64,000 nucleotides of DNA from Streptomyces chumphonensis (GTDB lineage: Bacteria; Actinomycetota; Actinomycetes; Streptomycetales; Streptomycetaceae): NCBI RefSeq assembly GCF_014779715.1, contig NZ_JACXYU010000007.1, positions 62,001 through 126,000 on the forward strand, given 5' to 3'. The translations under genes were made by a program, and so were the position numbers. A model generated the notes under the pieces. The model saw only the letters and a program-made list of their open reading frames with translations. It ran no database searches and was not told the DNA's origin. Position 1 is the first letter of the stretch, and every line of letters begins with the position of its first letter. Of the stretch, positions 9,513 to 18,355 are shown piece by piece.

Positions 9513-10511
9513 ATGACGGCAACGAGCGCCACGCCCGCCCAGCCCTCCCCGTCCGCCGCCGCGACCACCCCACCGGCGGCGGGGGCTCCGGAGGACGCGC
9601 TGCCCCGGCCGACGCGGTTCGCCGACGTCAAGGGCTGGTTCTTCCCCGCCGACCAGCACCTCTTCGCCTGGTTCCTCGACCGCCAGGAACGCCTCGGTGA
9701 ACCCGGTGACCTGCTGGAGCTCGGCTCCTACCTGGGCAAGAGCGCGATCTTCACGGGCGCCCGGCAGCGCCCCGGCGACCGCTTCACCGTCTGCGACCTC
9801 TTCGACGCCCCGGCCGAGGACGCGGCCAACGCCCGCGAGATGCGCGCCTCCTACGCCACGCTCAGCCGCCGCTCCTTCGAGGCCAACTACCTCGCCTTCC
9901 ACGACGCACTGCCGACCGTCGTGCAGGGCCTCACCTCGGTGATCCGCGACCACGTCCCGGACGCGAGCTGCCGCTTCGCCCACATCGACGCCTCCCACCT
10001 CTACGAGCACGTGCGCGCGGACATCGAGGCCGTCGGCGCCATGCTCGCCCCGCACGGGATCGTCGCCCTCGACGACTACCGCTCCGAACACTGCCCCGGC
10101 GTGGCCGCCGCCACCTGGGAGGCCGTGCTCGTCGGGCGGCTCCAACCCGTCTGCGTCAGCGGCAACAAGTTCTACGGGACGTGGGGCGACCCGCGGCCCG
10201 TCCGGGCCGACCTGCTGGAATGGCTCTCCGGACAGCAGGACCTGTGGTTCGAGGAGCAGTCCGTCGCCGGGCACCCGCTGATCCGCGTCAAGCCCCGCAA
10301 GGGCGCCGCCGAACCGCCGCAGCCCGCTCCCCGGCACGCCGCCGGCGCGTCGGCGGCCTCGGCCACCTCGACGTCCGCCCCGCCCACCCGCCGTGCCGCC
10401 CGCCCCGCGCCGAGGCCCCGGGGACCGCTCGGCGCCGTCCGTCGCGTGGCGGTCGACCTGCTCCCGCCGATCGTGACCCGCGCCCTGCTCTCCGCCCTCC
10501 GCCGCCGCTGA
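9513..10511 (+). CDS. class I SAM-dependent methyltransferase (Methyltransf_24 type)
   Basis: A 332-residue protein whose middle part is a Rossmann methyltransferase: motif I LLELGSYLGKSAIF (about residues 67-80), then FTVCDLFD. A conserved acidic-His block FAHIDASHLYEHVRADIEA and HGIVALDDY follow. The first 30 residues are Ala/Pro/Thr-rich and the last 70 are an Ala/Arg/Pro linker ending in a hydrophobic AVDLLPPIVTRALLSAL, perhaps amphipathic. Family members act on small molecules or sugars; the substrate here is unknown. The 177 bp upstream hold no recognisable gene. Confidence 0.8.
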   Translation: MTATSATPAQPSPSAAATTPPAAGAPEDALPRPTRFADVKGWFFPADQHLFAWFLDRQERLGEPGDLLELGSYLGKSAIFTGARQRPGDRFTVCDLFDAPAEDAANAREMRASYATLSRRSFEANYLAFHDALPTVVQGLTSVIRDHVPDASCRFAHIDASHLYEHVRADIEAVGAMLAPHGIVALDDYRSEHCPGVAAATWEAVLVGRLQPVCVSGNKFYGTWGDPRPVRADLLEWLSGQQDLWFEEQSVAGHPLIRVKPRKGAAEPPQPAPRHAAGASAASATSTSAPPTRRAARPAPRPRGPLGAVRRVAVDLLPPIVTRALLSALRRR

Positions 10512-10685
10512 CACCGAGGCCACCGCTCCGCCCTGAGCGCGGGCGCAGCACGGTGCCTCGTCAGGCAGAGGCCCTCGACACGACCCGGACCAAGGAGCAA
10601 CGGTCGGACATCGCCGGGCAGCGGCCATGCGCGGAGGTCCGGTGGGCACGCATGCTGGTCTCTGCTCACAGGGACGGGGGCGTCG

Positions 10686-10931
10686 GTGGAAGCGACCAGG
10701 AACCGCGGCGTGGCGCGCGCACGCACGGGATTCGGCCTGGCGGTGACGGTCGTTCTGCTGCCGTTCGGTGGCTACGGGCTGGTCAGGGCGGGGGCCCGAA
10801 GGAGCTTCGATCGTGGTCGGCCTGCCGTCCGTGATCGTCTGTTCCGTCCTGCTACCGGCTCCGCCCTTCTGCTTCCGACGGTGTTCGGGAGCTTGTACGT
10901 GGTTGCCGTACTCCGCCTCGGCGGGCAGTGA
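10686..10931 (+). pseudogene. possible frameshifted small membrane protein
   Basis: From GTG 10686 the frame begins MEATRNRGVARA, then a hydrophobic FGLAVTVVLLPFGGYGLV. It turns Arg-rich between about 10795 and 10860, and then again reads hydrophobic ALLLPTVFGSLYVVAVL. In the middle stretch another frame reads ASIVVGLPSVIVCSVLL. The simplest reading is a three-segment membrane protein carrying two compensating indels. Real decay, sequencing error and chance are all possible. The remainder of 10512-11038 shows nothing else. Confidence 0.3.
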
Positions 10932-11038
10932 GGCGTCCGGCGACGGGCGCACCGATGAGTTCTCCGTTCCACGGGAGTCCTACCGGTGGCAACAAGCAGC
11001 ACAGCCGTACGGCCCCTACGTGAACCGGAGAGATGACG

Positions 11039-11875
11039 ATGTCAACAGCCCGAGAGCAGTCAGCCGGAGTCGAGGCCCGTGTCGTCTCCGCCGACGGCAC
11101 CGAGATCGCATGCGAGCAGTCGGGGCGCGGGCCGGCCGTCATCCTGGTCGCCTCGGCGCTGGCGGACCGCTCCGACACGACCAAACTGGCGGCTCTCCTC
11201 GCCCGGCACTTCACCGTCGTCAACTACGACCGGCGCGGCCGGGGTGCCAGCGGCGACGCCGACGCGTACACCGTTGACCGCGAGGTCGAGGACATCGCGG
11301 CGCTGGTCGAACACGTCGGCGGTGCGGCGTCGCTGTTCGGCTCGTCCTCGGGGGCGGTCCTCGCCCTGCGCGCGGCCGCCGCAGGAGTGAACGTCGAACG
11401 CCTGGCTCTGTACGAGCCGCCGTTCGTGGTCGCCGAAGGCGACGACGGACCGCCCAGGGATCTCGCGCGGCAGGTCACCGGGCTGCTTGCGGAAGGTCGG
11501 CGCAGTGACGCGGTCAAGTACTTTATGACCAGGGTGCAGGGCATGCCCCGCCTCGCCGTGTCCTTCATGAGGCTCATGCCGAAGACGTGGGCGAACCTCA
11601 CCGGGCTGGCCGGCACGCTGCCCTACGACATCGCGGTCATGGGCGATACCCAGCAGGGCAGGCCGCTCGATGCCCGGGAGTGGAAGGGGGTGGCCGTACC
11701 CACCCGTGTACTGACCGGCGGCAAGAGCCCGGCCGCGTTCCGGCGCGCCGCCCTCGCCCTCACCGAGGTCCTGCCGCAGGCCGACCACCGCACCCTGCCC
11801 GGACTCAACCATGGCGCCGTCGTCATGGCCCCGAGGAAGATCGCCCCGCAGATCACCGAGTTCATGAAGGGATGA
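11039..11875 (+). CDS. alpha/beta hydrolase
   Basis: A 278-residue alpha/beta-fold hydrolase. The nucleophile elbow is FGSSSGAVLAL, with the preceding strand VVNYDRRGRGASG typical of the family, and a late catalytic His in LPGLNHGAVVMAP. GGAG at 11027-11030 is 8 nt before ATG 11039; ATG 11033 is the other candidate but too close. The gene stands alone, and the substrate is unknown. Confidence 0.85.
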   Translation: MSTAREQSAGVEARVVSADGTEIACEQSGRGPAVILVASALADRSDTTKLAALLARHFTVVNYDRRGRGASGDADAYTVDREVEDIAALVEHVGGAASLFGSSSGAVLALRAAAAGVNVERLALYEPPFVVAEGDDGPPRDLARQVTGLLAEGRRSDAVKYFMTRVQGMPRLAVSFMRLMPKTWANLTGLAGTLPYDIAVMGDTQQGRPLDAREWKGVAVPTRVLTGGKSPAAFRRAALALTEVLPQADHRTLPGLNHGAVVMAPRKIAPQITEFMKG

Positions 11876-12070
11876 GCGTGTCGTGCGAGCGGTGCGGCGG
11901 CGCTCGGCGCCCCGTCATGCTCGGAGCGGGGCGCGCCCCGCCGCCGGTTGACCGCCGGACCCCGGGCGACCACACCGGACGAAACGGCCCACGGTCACCA
12001 CATCGGGGTGCTGCGGGGAGCGCCCGATAGGCTCGCGGGTGGAGCCACACACCGGGGGAGTGACCGCACC

Positions 12071-13078
12071 ATGTCCCAGCCGCCGGAGCCCGAGACCGGG
12101 CCGCAGCCGCCGTCCGACCCGCCGGTGCGCGGCCTGACGCCGGAGGCCGAAGCGCTGTACCGGGCGCTGCTGCTGGGCGGACGTGCCCCGGGCGTCGGGG
12201 CCGTCGACGGCGCCGACCCGGCCGGGGGCTCCGGAGGCGTGCTGGCGGAGCTGGAGCGGCTCGGCCTCCTGGCCCGCGACGCCGACGGCGTGCTCCGCGT
12301 CCGTCCGCCGCGTCTCGCCCTGGAGCGGTGGGCGGCGGAGCGCGAGTTGGAGGCCGTGCGGGCGCGGCAGAGCGCCGACGACCTCTCCCGCCTCTACACC
12401 GTCCACACCGGGGCGGGCGCCCAGTTCGCCGAGGTGCTGGAGGGTGAGGAGGCCGTCGTCGGCACCTTCGAGGCCATGCAGGCCGAGGCGCGGGAGCAGA
12501 TCCGGGGTTTCGAGCGGGGCTCCTACCTGCGTCCGGAGGAGGTCGGGCCGAACCCGGCGCAACTGCCGTCCATGGAGCGCGGCGTGGCCTACCACGTCGT
12601 CTACGACGCGGCCTTCCTCCAGACGGAGGTGGGGCTGCACTCCTTGCAGGAGGCCGTCCGGGCCGGGGAGAACGCCCGCGCCTTCCCCGGTGTCCCGATG
12701 AAGCTCGTCATCGCCGACTCCTCCCGCGCCCTCATCTCCGTGCCGCCGCGCTCAGGGCACGGCGTGATGGCGCTGCTCGTGCACCCCTCCATGCTGCTGG
12801 ACGCGATCATCGAACTGTTCGAGGCGTTCTGGCGGCTGGCGGTCCCCGTCGGGGCCGTGCCCGGCCGTGCCGGTGTGCCCGTCGGGTCGGAACCCAGCCC
12901 GGACACCCAGCGCCTGCTGGCCCTGCTGAGCGCGGGTTCGACGGACGAGGCCATCGCCCGTGACCTGGGTGTCAGCCAGCGCACCGTCCACCGCAGGGTG
13001 AGCCGACTGCAGGAACTCCTCGGCGCGCGCACCCGGTTCCAGCTCGGTGTGCAGGCCGCGCGGCGGGGCTGGCTCTGA
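12071..13078 (+). CDS. LuxR-type helix-turn-helix transcriptional regulator
   Basis: A 335-residue regulator. A winged-helix-like N-terminal part (LTPEAEALYRALLLGG, then LAELERLGLLARDADGV) is followed by a central segment that may sense a ligand. The C-terminal GerE/LuxR-type HTH reads LLALLSAGSTDEAIARDLGV followed by SQRTVHRRVSRLQELLGART. The overall layout is common in streptomycetes. ATG 12071 follows a GGGGGA stretch by about 10 nt. It precedes a secreted peptidase-like gene by 152 bp and might control it, which is only a positional inference. Confidence 0.82.
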   Translation: MSQPPEPETGPQPPSDPPVRGLTPEAEALYRALLLGGRAPGVGAVDGADPAGGSGGVLAELERLGLLARDADGVLRVRPPRLALERWAAERELEAVRARQSADDLSRLYTVHTGAGAQFAEVLEGEEAVVGTFEAMQAEAREQIRGFERGSYLRPEEVGPNPAQLPSMERGVAYHVVYDAAFLQTEVGLHSLQEAVRAGENARAFPGVPMKLVIADSSRALISVPPRSGHGVMALLVHPSMLLDAIIELFEAFWRLAVPVGAVPGRAGVPVGSEPSPDTQRLLALLSAGSTDEAIARDLGVSQRTVHRRVSRLQELLGARTRFQLGVQAARRGWL

Positions 13079-13230
13079 CACCGAACTTTTGTCGGAAACC
13101 CGTCATGACGGGAACCCGACATGTCCACGGGCTTCCGCGCAGGTGGCGCCGCCGGTCAGGGTGACGCGACGCTCCCGCCCGGCGGACCGTACCCGGGCCG
13201 GGGCGACCCCCTACCCCGGAAGGACCCTGC

Positions 13231-15084
13231 GTGTCTGCTCGTAGACGCCTCCCCGCGCGCCGTGCCCTGGGCGCCACCGCGACCGCCCTCGCCGCCACCC
13301 TGCTCGTCACGCCGCTGGGCGCGGGCCAGGCGTCCGCCGCCCCGGCCGCCCCGAAGTCGGCCGATCCCGACACCGCCGCACTGGCCGGAGCCCTCACCGA
13401 CCAGGAGATCGACTGGGAGGAGTGCGCCTTCCCGGGGCTGGCGAAGGAGAGGGCCGACAGCCTGCGCACCGTCGAGGGGCTCGCCTGCGCCACCGTCACG
13501 ATGCCGCTCGACTGGCACGACGCCGACAACGGCAGGACGATCGACGTGCGCATATCCCGCACGCGGACCAGCGACCGGGACGACCGCGACCGCCAGGGCA
13601 TAGCGCTGGTGAACCCCGGCGGGCCCGGCGGCTCCGGTCTGCCGTGGGGCGCGGCCATGGCGCAGCGCGCCCCCGAACTGGCCGAGTACTACGACTTCGT
13701 CGGCTTCGATCCACGCGGCGTCGGTCAGAGCACTCCGCTGACCTGCACCTACACCGTCCCCGACGACCCCTCGGACCAGGACGCCGTGAACCGCGCCAAG
13801 GTCGAGGGCTGCATGGACGGCGGCCTCGCCCCCTTCATCACCACCGAGCAGACCGCCTACGACATGGACTTCATCCGCGTCCTGCTCGGCGAGCCGAGGA
13901 TGAGCTACATCGGCTACTCCTACGGCACCTGGCTCGGCACCTGGTACGCGGCGACGTTCCCCGGGAAGTCCCACCGCTTCCTGCTCGACTCCTCCACCGA
14001 CGTCACCGAGCGCTCCCTGGAGCGCACCTGGGACCTCCAGCCGCCCAGCCGTGACCGGCAGTTCCAGGAGGCCCTGCTGCCGTACATGGCCCGCAACGAC
14101 GACGTCTACGGCCAGGGCACCGACCCGATGAAGATCCGTGAGCACTTCGAACGGGCGGGCGGCACGCGCGAGTTCATCGGCCAGCTCTTCATGGCGTACT
14201 ACATCATCCCCGCCATGTACAGCACCGACCAGTACCCGACGGCCGCCTCCGCCGTGGCCGCCATCGCCGCCGACGGCATCCCCGAGGAGGGCACCGAGGA
14301 GCAGGCCGTCGAGACGGTCATCGACAACATCCTCGCCGTCGACCCGCTCACCGCCGACCAGCGCGCGTTCGTCGCCGAGGCGAAGGCCGACATCCTGGAG
14401 GCCGTGGAGGCCCGGCAGGACGGTCCGGGCGCGGCGGCGGCCACCGAGACGTTCGACGCCACCTTCGAGGCCATCCGCTGCCAGGACGGCCAGTGGAACC
14501 AGAACCTCGACCACTGGCAGCGCTGGCTGAAGCGGCAGGAGCGGCACGCCCCGCTGATGGCGCCGTTCAACTCCACGCCGCTGTGCGCCTACTGGCCCAC
14601 CGACAACCGGATGCCGAAGGCGAAGAAGAAGACCTTCCCCGAGGTGATCGTCCTGCAGTCCGAGCTGGACGCGGCCACCGCCTACGAAGGTGGTCTCGCC
14701 ACCGCCAAGGGGCTCCCGGGCGCCGCGATGATCAGCGTCGACAACGAGGGCAGCCACGGCCTGTTCCCCTACGGCACCACCTGTGTCGACATGCCGGTGA
14801 TCAACTACTTCCTCACCGGCCAGCTGCCGCGCAAGGACTTCACCGGCTGCCAGGCCCTCCCGCTCCCCGGCGAGGAGGAGACCGTCGAGGTGGCCGGCGA
14901 GATGAAGAAGAACGGCAAGATCAAGCTCCGGATGCGCACCGACGAGGTCCGCGAGGCGAACCGCCTGGTGCGTGACCTGCTGCGCGAGGCGAACACCCCG
15001 GAGCCCTCCGAGGCCGCCGCCTCGCAGTCCTCCGGCGCCGAGGTGTCCCAGTCCTCCGAGGCCGGAGCCTCCCAGTCCTCCTGA
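13231..15084 (+). CDS. secreted alpha/beta hydrolase, tripeptidyl-aminopeptidase-like
   Basis: A 617-residue exported hydrolase of the SlpD/E-TAP group, which releases peptides from the N-terminus of proteins. A signal peptide (Arg-rich start, hydrophobic ALAATLLVTPLGA, cut near ASAAPAAP) is followed by NPGGPGGSGL for the oxyanion region. The nucleophile Ser230 lies in GYSYGTWLG, the Asp in SELDAATAYEGG and the His in SHGLF, inside a TAP-like C-terminal domain. The last 30 residues are a Ser/Glu tail with repeated SQSS. GTG 13231 follows GGAAGGA. A perfect hairpin just downstream should end transcription. Confidence 0.9.
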   Translation: MSARRRLPARRALGATATALAATLLVTPLGAGQASAAPAAPKSADPDTAALAGALTDQEIDWEECAFPGLAKERADSLRTVEGLACATVTMPLDWHDADNGRTIDVRISRTRTSDRDDRDRQGIALVNPGGPGGSGLPWGAAMAQRAPELAEYYDFVGFDPRGVGQSTPLTCTYTVPDDPSDQDAVNRAKVEGCMDGGLAPFITTEQTAYDMDFIRVLLGEPRMSYIGYSYGTWLGTWYAATFPGKSHRFLLDSSTDVTERSLERTWDLQPPSRDRQFQEALLPYMARNDDVYGQGTDPMKIREHFERAGGTREFIGQLFMAYYIIPAMYSTDQYPTAASAVAAIAADGIPEEGTEEQAVETVIDNILAVDPLTADQRAFVAEAKADILEAVEARQDGPGAAAATETFDATFEAIRCQDGQWNQNLDHWQRWLKRQERHAPLMAPFNSTPLCAYWPTDNRMPKAKKKTFPEVIVLQSELDAATAYEGGLATAKGLPGAAMISVDNEGSHGLFPYGTTCVDMPVINYFLTGQLPRKDFTGCQALPLPGEEETVEVAGEMKKNGKIKLRMRTDEVREANRLVRDLLREANTPEPSEAAASQSSGAEVSQSSEAGASQSS

Positions 15085-15098
15085 CGCGCCACCCCCCC

Positions 15099-15130
15099 GG
15101 GGCCGGGCCGCACACCAGCGGCCCGGCCCC
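15099..15130 (+). terminator. hairpin terminator after the secreted hydrolase
   Basis: A perfect 13-bp stem (GGGGCCGGGCCGC with its complement) and a 6-nt loop lie 15 bases after the stop. Confidence 0.75.
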
Positions 15131-15253
15131 TTCGCGTCGTCGGGCCACCCCCGGGGCCCGGCCCGCCCCCCGCGCGGGTCGGACCGCCGGGCGGTCCCCG
15201 TCGGGTCGGACGGGGCCCGGGCATCGTCCCCAACCCGGCCGCGTCCGCCCCTA

Positions 15254-15295
15254 TTCCGCGTTCCGCGTTCCGGGTTCCCGGTTCCGCGTTCCGCG
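15254..15295. repeat. six tandem heptamers TTCCGCG
   Basis: Six 7-bp units in a row: TTCCGCG twice, TTCCGGG, TTCCCGG, then TTCCGCG twice. They end 89 bp before the AraC-type regulator, so they could be a binding array or a slippage-prone repeat. Confidence 0.8.
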
Positions 15296-15384
15296 CCGCC
15301 ACCCGACCGAAGCGGGCACGGATGGTCGGGTGCGGAGCACGGCCGCCTCCCTAGCGTGAGGCGTGTCAAGGGAAGGAGACCGGG

Positions 15385-16284
15385 GTGCTGGAGCGGCTGA
15401 ACGAGGCCATGGGCCACATCGAGGACCACCTCGACGGGCGGATCGACCCGGAGGAGCTGGCCCGGATCGCCTGGACGTCCCCGTACCACCTGCGGCGGAT
15501 GTTCTCCGCGCTGGCGGGGCTGCCGCTCTCGGAGTACGTCCGCAGGCGCCGCCTGACCGTCGCCGCCGCCGAAGTGATGGCGGGCGAGCGGACGCTGCTG
15601 GAGATCGCGCTCCGGTACGGCTACGGGTCCGGCGAGGCGTTCGCGCGGGCGTTCCGTGCCCTGCACGGCGTCGGACCGGCCGAGGCCCGCAGGAGCGGGG
15701 CCGTACTGGAGTCCCAGCCCCGGATGTCCTTCCGCCTCATCATCGAGGGGAGCAGCAGCATGCGGTACCGCATCGTGGAGAAGGACGCCTTCACCGTCGT
15801 GGGGAGGAAGGCCCGTGTCCCCCTCGTCCACGAGGGGGTCAACCCGGCCATCGCCGCGTTCATCCGGGGCCTCGGCGCCGGGACGGTCAGCCGGATCGAG
15901 GCCCTCTCGGACACCGAGCCCCACGGCGTCGTCGGGGTCACGGACGACCTGGCCGACAGCCGGGCGGAGGGCACGGAACTGGACTACTACCACGCCGCCG
16001 TCACCTCGCGGGCCCCCGAGGACCTGGACGGGCGGGACGGAACGGACGGCGCGGACGGTCTCGACACCCTGCGCGTCCCGTCCGGCACCTGGGCCGTCTT
16101 CGACGGCGACGGCCCGTTCCCCGCCGCGCTGCAGAACCTGTGGCGCGACGTGTACACGCAGTGGTTCCCCTCCAACCCGTACGCCTCCCGGCCCGGGCCG
16201 GAGCTGCTGCGCACCCGGCTGTCCGCCGACGGCGCCACCGCCGACGCCGAGATCTGGATCCCCGTCGGCCGCACCGCGTCCTGA
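15385..16284 (+). CDS. AraC-family regulator with GyrI-like effector domain
   Basis: A 299-residue regulator. The N-terminal AraC double HTH spans residues 1-110: IDPELARIAW-like first helix pair and YHLRRMFSALAGLPLSEYVR, then IALRYGYGSGEAFARAFRA for the second. The C-terminal part (about 130-295) is a GyrI/effector-binding domain (FTVVGRKARVPL, then VPSGTWAVFDGDGPFP, ending AEIWIPV). Proteins of this plan bind small hydrophobic or cationic drugs. GTG 15385 is preceded by GGAAGGAG with a 6-nt spacer. The next gene, 26 bp on, is an aminoglycoside-acetyltransferase relative, so the pair may respond to a drug. Confidence 0.92.
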   Translation: MLERLNEAMGHIEDHLDGRIDPEELARIAWTSPYHLRRMFSALAGLPLSEYVRRRRLTVAAAEVMAGERTLLEIALRYGYGSGEAFARAFRALHGVGPAEARRSGAVLESQPRMSFRLIIEGSSSMRYRIVEKDAFTVVGRKARVPLVHEGVNPAIAAFIRGLGAGTVSRIEALSDTEPHGVVGVTDDLADSRAEGTELDYYHAAVTSRAPEDLDGRDGTDGADGLDTLRVPSGTWAVFDGDGPFPAALQNLWRDVYTQWFPSNPYASRPGPELLRTRLSADGATADAEIWIPVGRTAS

Positions 16285-16309
16285 CCGGCGGCGCGGTAGC
16301 GTGCCGTGC

Positions 16310-16855
16310 ATGGTGGACGACGCGGTGGTGCGGGTGGCGCACACGGCGCAGTGCGGCCCGGAGCTGCTCGGCGCCGCGCGCGAACTGGTGGTGGCGGCCT
16401 TCGCCGGTGACTTCGCGGACGAGGACTGGGAGCACGCTCTCGGCGGCCTCCACGTCCTCGTCAGCGAGGAGGACCGCCTCGTGGCGCACGGTGCGGTCGT
16501 GCAGCGGCGGCTCCTGCACGGCGGGCGGGCGCTGCGCACCGGGTACGTGGAGGGCGTCGCGGTGCGCGCGGACCGGCGGCGCGCGGGGTACGGGGGACTG
16601 GTCCTCGGCCGGTTGGAGGACGTCGTGCGCCGGGCGTACGACCTCGGCGCGCTGGCCTCCACCGAGGCGGGGCTGCCGTTCTACGCGGCCCGGGGCTGGC
16701 AGGTGTGGCGGGGGCCGACGTCCGCGCTCACTCCGGCCGGCCGGGTGCGCACGGAGGACGACGACGGCGGCGTCTTCGTCCTCCCGGTCCCCGGCGTCCC
16801 GCTGGACCCGGACGGGGAGCTGACCGCCGACTGGCGCGACGGCGACGTGTGGTGA
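16310..16855 (+). CDS. aminoglycoside 2'-N-acetyltransferase family protein
   Basis: A 181-residue GNAT protein, exactly the length I recall for mycobacterial AAC(2')-Ic and matching it in several blocks: DWEHALGGLHVLV, AHGAVVQRRLLHGGRALRTG, YVEGVAVRADRRR and the terminal DWRDGDVW. AAC(2') enzymes transfer acetyl from acetyl-CoA to the 2' amine of aminoglycosides such as gentamicin; the native substrate of chromosomal copies is debated. The acetyl-CoA loop reads RRRAGYGGLVLGRLE. ATG 16310 is used; GTG 16301 is in frame too. It probably shares a transcript with the AraC-type gene before it. Confidence 0.88.
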   Translation: MVDDAVVRVAHTAQCGPELLGAARELVVAAFAGDFADEDWEHALGGLHVLVSEEDRLVAHGAVVQRRLLHGGRALRTGYVEGVAVRADRRRAGYGGLVLGRLEDVVRRAYDLGALASTEAGLPFYAARGWQVWRGPTSALTPAGRVRTEDDDGGVFVLPVPGVPLDPDGELTADWRDGDVW

Positions 16856-16874
16856 CCGCGTGTCGGCGGCCGGT

Positions 16875-16902
16875 GTGCTCCCGGGCGGTGGCCCGGGAGC
16901 AC
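16875..16902. terminator. bidirectional terminator
   Basis: A perfect 12-bp stem GTGCTCCCGGGC with a GGTG loop lies between two convergent genes. Confidence 0.75.
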
Positions 16903-16913
16903 CGGGCGGTGGT

Positions 16914-18116
16914 TCAGCAGCCCGCCGTGCGTGCGTACCAGCCGGGACGGGTCTCGGTGAGTGAGGTGAGGGTGTAGATGTTCCACAGTCCGAGGGCGTC
17001 GCCGGAGCCGACGGCGTAGGCGTGGCCGTAGCGGACGGTGGCCCGCCCCGCCGTGACGTGGGCGTAGTTGCTGGCCGTCACGCACGCGGGCGTACCCGGG
17101 TCGCCCGGATCGCCGGGGTCGCCCGGGTCCGAGGGCCCGTCGCCGACGCCCCAGTCGGCGGTGATGGTCGACGTCGAGCACAGCACGTCCGCGAAGTAGG
17201 TGCCGGAGGTGCCGCAGCCCTCGCCCGGCCGGACCGGCACGGCGTGGCCCATGCCGGACGCCGTGTAGTGGCGGACGGCGACGCCCGCCGGGCCGTCGTA
17301 CGTCGTGCGGGTGACGTTCCCCGGCAGCGTGGTGGAGCCGTCGGGCGTGGCGTCCGTGCCGTGCACGTCGGTCCACTGCTTGACGGACTCCGTGGCGTTG
17401 GCGGGACGCACGGTGCCGTCGGCGCTGCCGTGCCACACGGCGACGGACGGCCAGGGCCCGTCGTACCCCGGGTTCTCGGCGCGCACGAGGTCGCCCCAGC
17501 GCTCCGGGGACTTCGTCACGCCGGGGTTCATGCAGCCGAACGCGCCGATCATGTTCGTGGCGCAGCCGTGCGGCACCCCGGCGAGCACCGCGCCGCCCGC
17601 GAAGACGTCCGGGTAGGCGGCGAGCACGGAGGACGCCATCGCGCCGCCGCCGGAGAACCCGGCGACGAACACCCGGTCCGGGTCGGCGTCGGCGGCGGCG
17701 ACGGTGTGCGCCACCATCTGGCGCAGCGAGAGCGCCTCACCCCGGCCGCGCGAGGTGTCGCCGGGCTCGAACCAGTTGAAGCAGCGGGAGGCGTTGTTGC
17801 CCGTCTCCTGCTGGGCGGCGACGAGCGCGAAGCCGCTCGTCCCGGCGTCCCGGAGCCACCCGGAGGCGCCCGCGTACTCGGCGGCGCTCTGCCCGCAGCC
17901 GTGCAGGACGAGGACGACGGGCGCGCCGGTGGGCAGGTCGTCGGGCAGGTGCCGGTACATCGTCAGGGCGCCCGGGTTCGAACCGAACCCGGTGACGCGT
18001 TCCAGGGCGGGTTCGGCGGCGTGCGCGGTCGTGGCGAGGCCGGTGAGCGTCGCGAGGGGCAGGGTGAGGGCGGCGAGCAGGGCGGCGGCCCGGCGGAGTG
18101 GTCGTGGAGCTCTCAT
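16914..18116 (-). CDS. secreted PHB-depolymerase-family esterase with C-terminal binding domain
   Basis: A 400-residue exported esterase of the PHB depolymerase (LpqC-like) family. The signal peptide runs to about residue 34 (ATTAHAAEP). The catalytic domain holds the oxyanion motif LVLHGCGQ, nucleophile Ser155 in AGFSGGGAM, Asp233 in HGSADGTV and His291 in GMGHAVPV. A DPG repeat linker (about 329-341) joins a cysteine-capped module (345-400, ACVTASNYAHVTAGRA to ARTAGC) of the kind found on secreted depolymerases and plant-polymer esterases. Substrate may be poly-3-hydroxybutyrate or a feruloyl/acetyl ester; the domain plan does not decide. It is divergent from the ABC operon, 239 bp apart. 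Confidence 0.88.
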   Translation of the reverse strand: MRAPRPLRRAAALLAALTLPLATLTGLATTAHAAEPALERVTGFGSNPGALTMYRHLPDDLPTGAPVVLVLHGCGQSAAEYAGASGWLRDAGTSGFALVAAQQETGNNASRCFNWFEPGDTSRGRGEALSLRQMVAHTVAAADADPDRVFVAGFSGGGAMASSVLAAYPDVFAGGAVLAGVPHGCATNMIGAFGCMNPGVTKSPERWGDLVRAENPGYDGPWPSVAVWHGSADGTVRPANATESVKQWTDVHGTDATPDGSTTLPGNVTRTTYDGPAGVAVRHYTASGMGHAVPVRPGEGCGTSGTYFADVLCSTSTITADWGVGDGPSDPGDPGDPGDPGTPACVTASNYAHVTAGRATVRYGHAYAVGSGDALGLWNIYTLTSLTETRPGWYARTAGC

Positions 18117-18355
18117 CGTGGGAATCCTTCGGCCTGAGGTCCTTCGTGGAGCCGGCGGTGGGGGAGGGGACGGGGGTGTCCCGCACCGTAGGGCGGTGAG
18201 GTGCGCTCCCCGAACGTGTCGTCCGCACACCGCGCGCGGCCCTCCGGTGGCCGTGGGGCACATTGCTGGCCGGTGCCGGGGGGCGGAGGCTGCCGTGTCA
18301 GCACACCGTCGCGGCCCGCGCCGCGCAGGCCACGCACCACGAGGAGCCCGCCGCC

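Noticed and set aside
15254..15295. CRISPR-like array
   Set aside because: The units are 7 bp, contiguous and without spacers; no cas gene is in the window.
13156..16662. A very long reverse-strand open frame across two forward genes
   Set aside because: It mirrors well-supported forward genes. Such frames are common in high-GC DNA because of third-position G/C, and its translation is Gly/Arg/Val-rich with no motif.
17100..17140. Short tandem repeat in the esterase gene as a regulatory repeat
   Set aside because: It encodes the DPG linker of the esterase and keeps the frame, so coding explains it.
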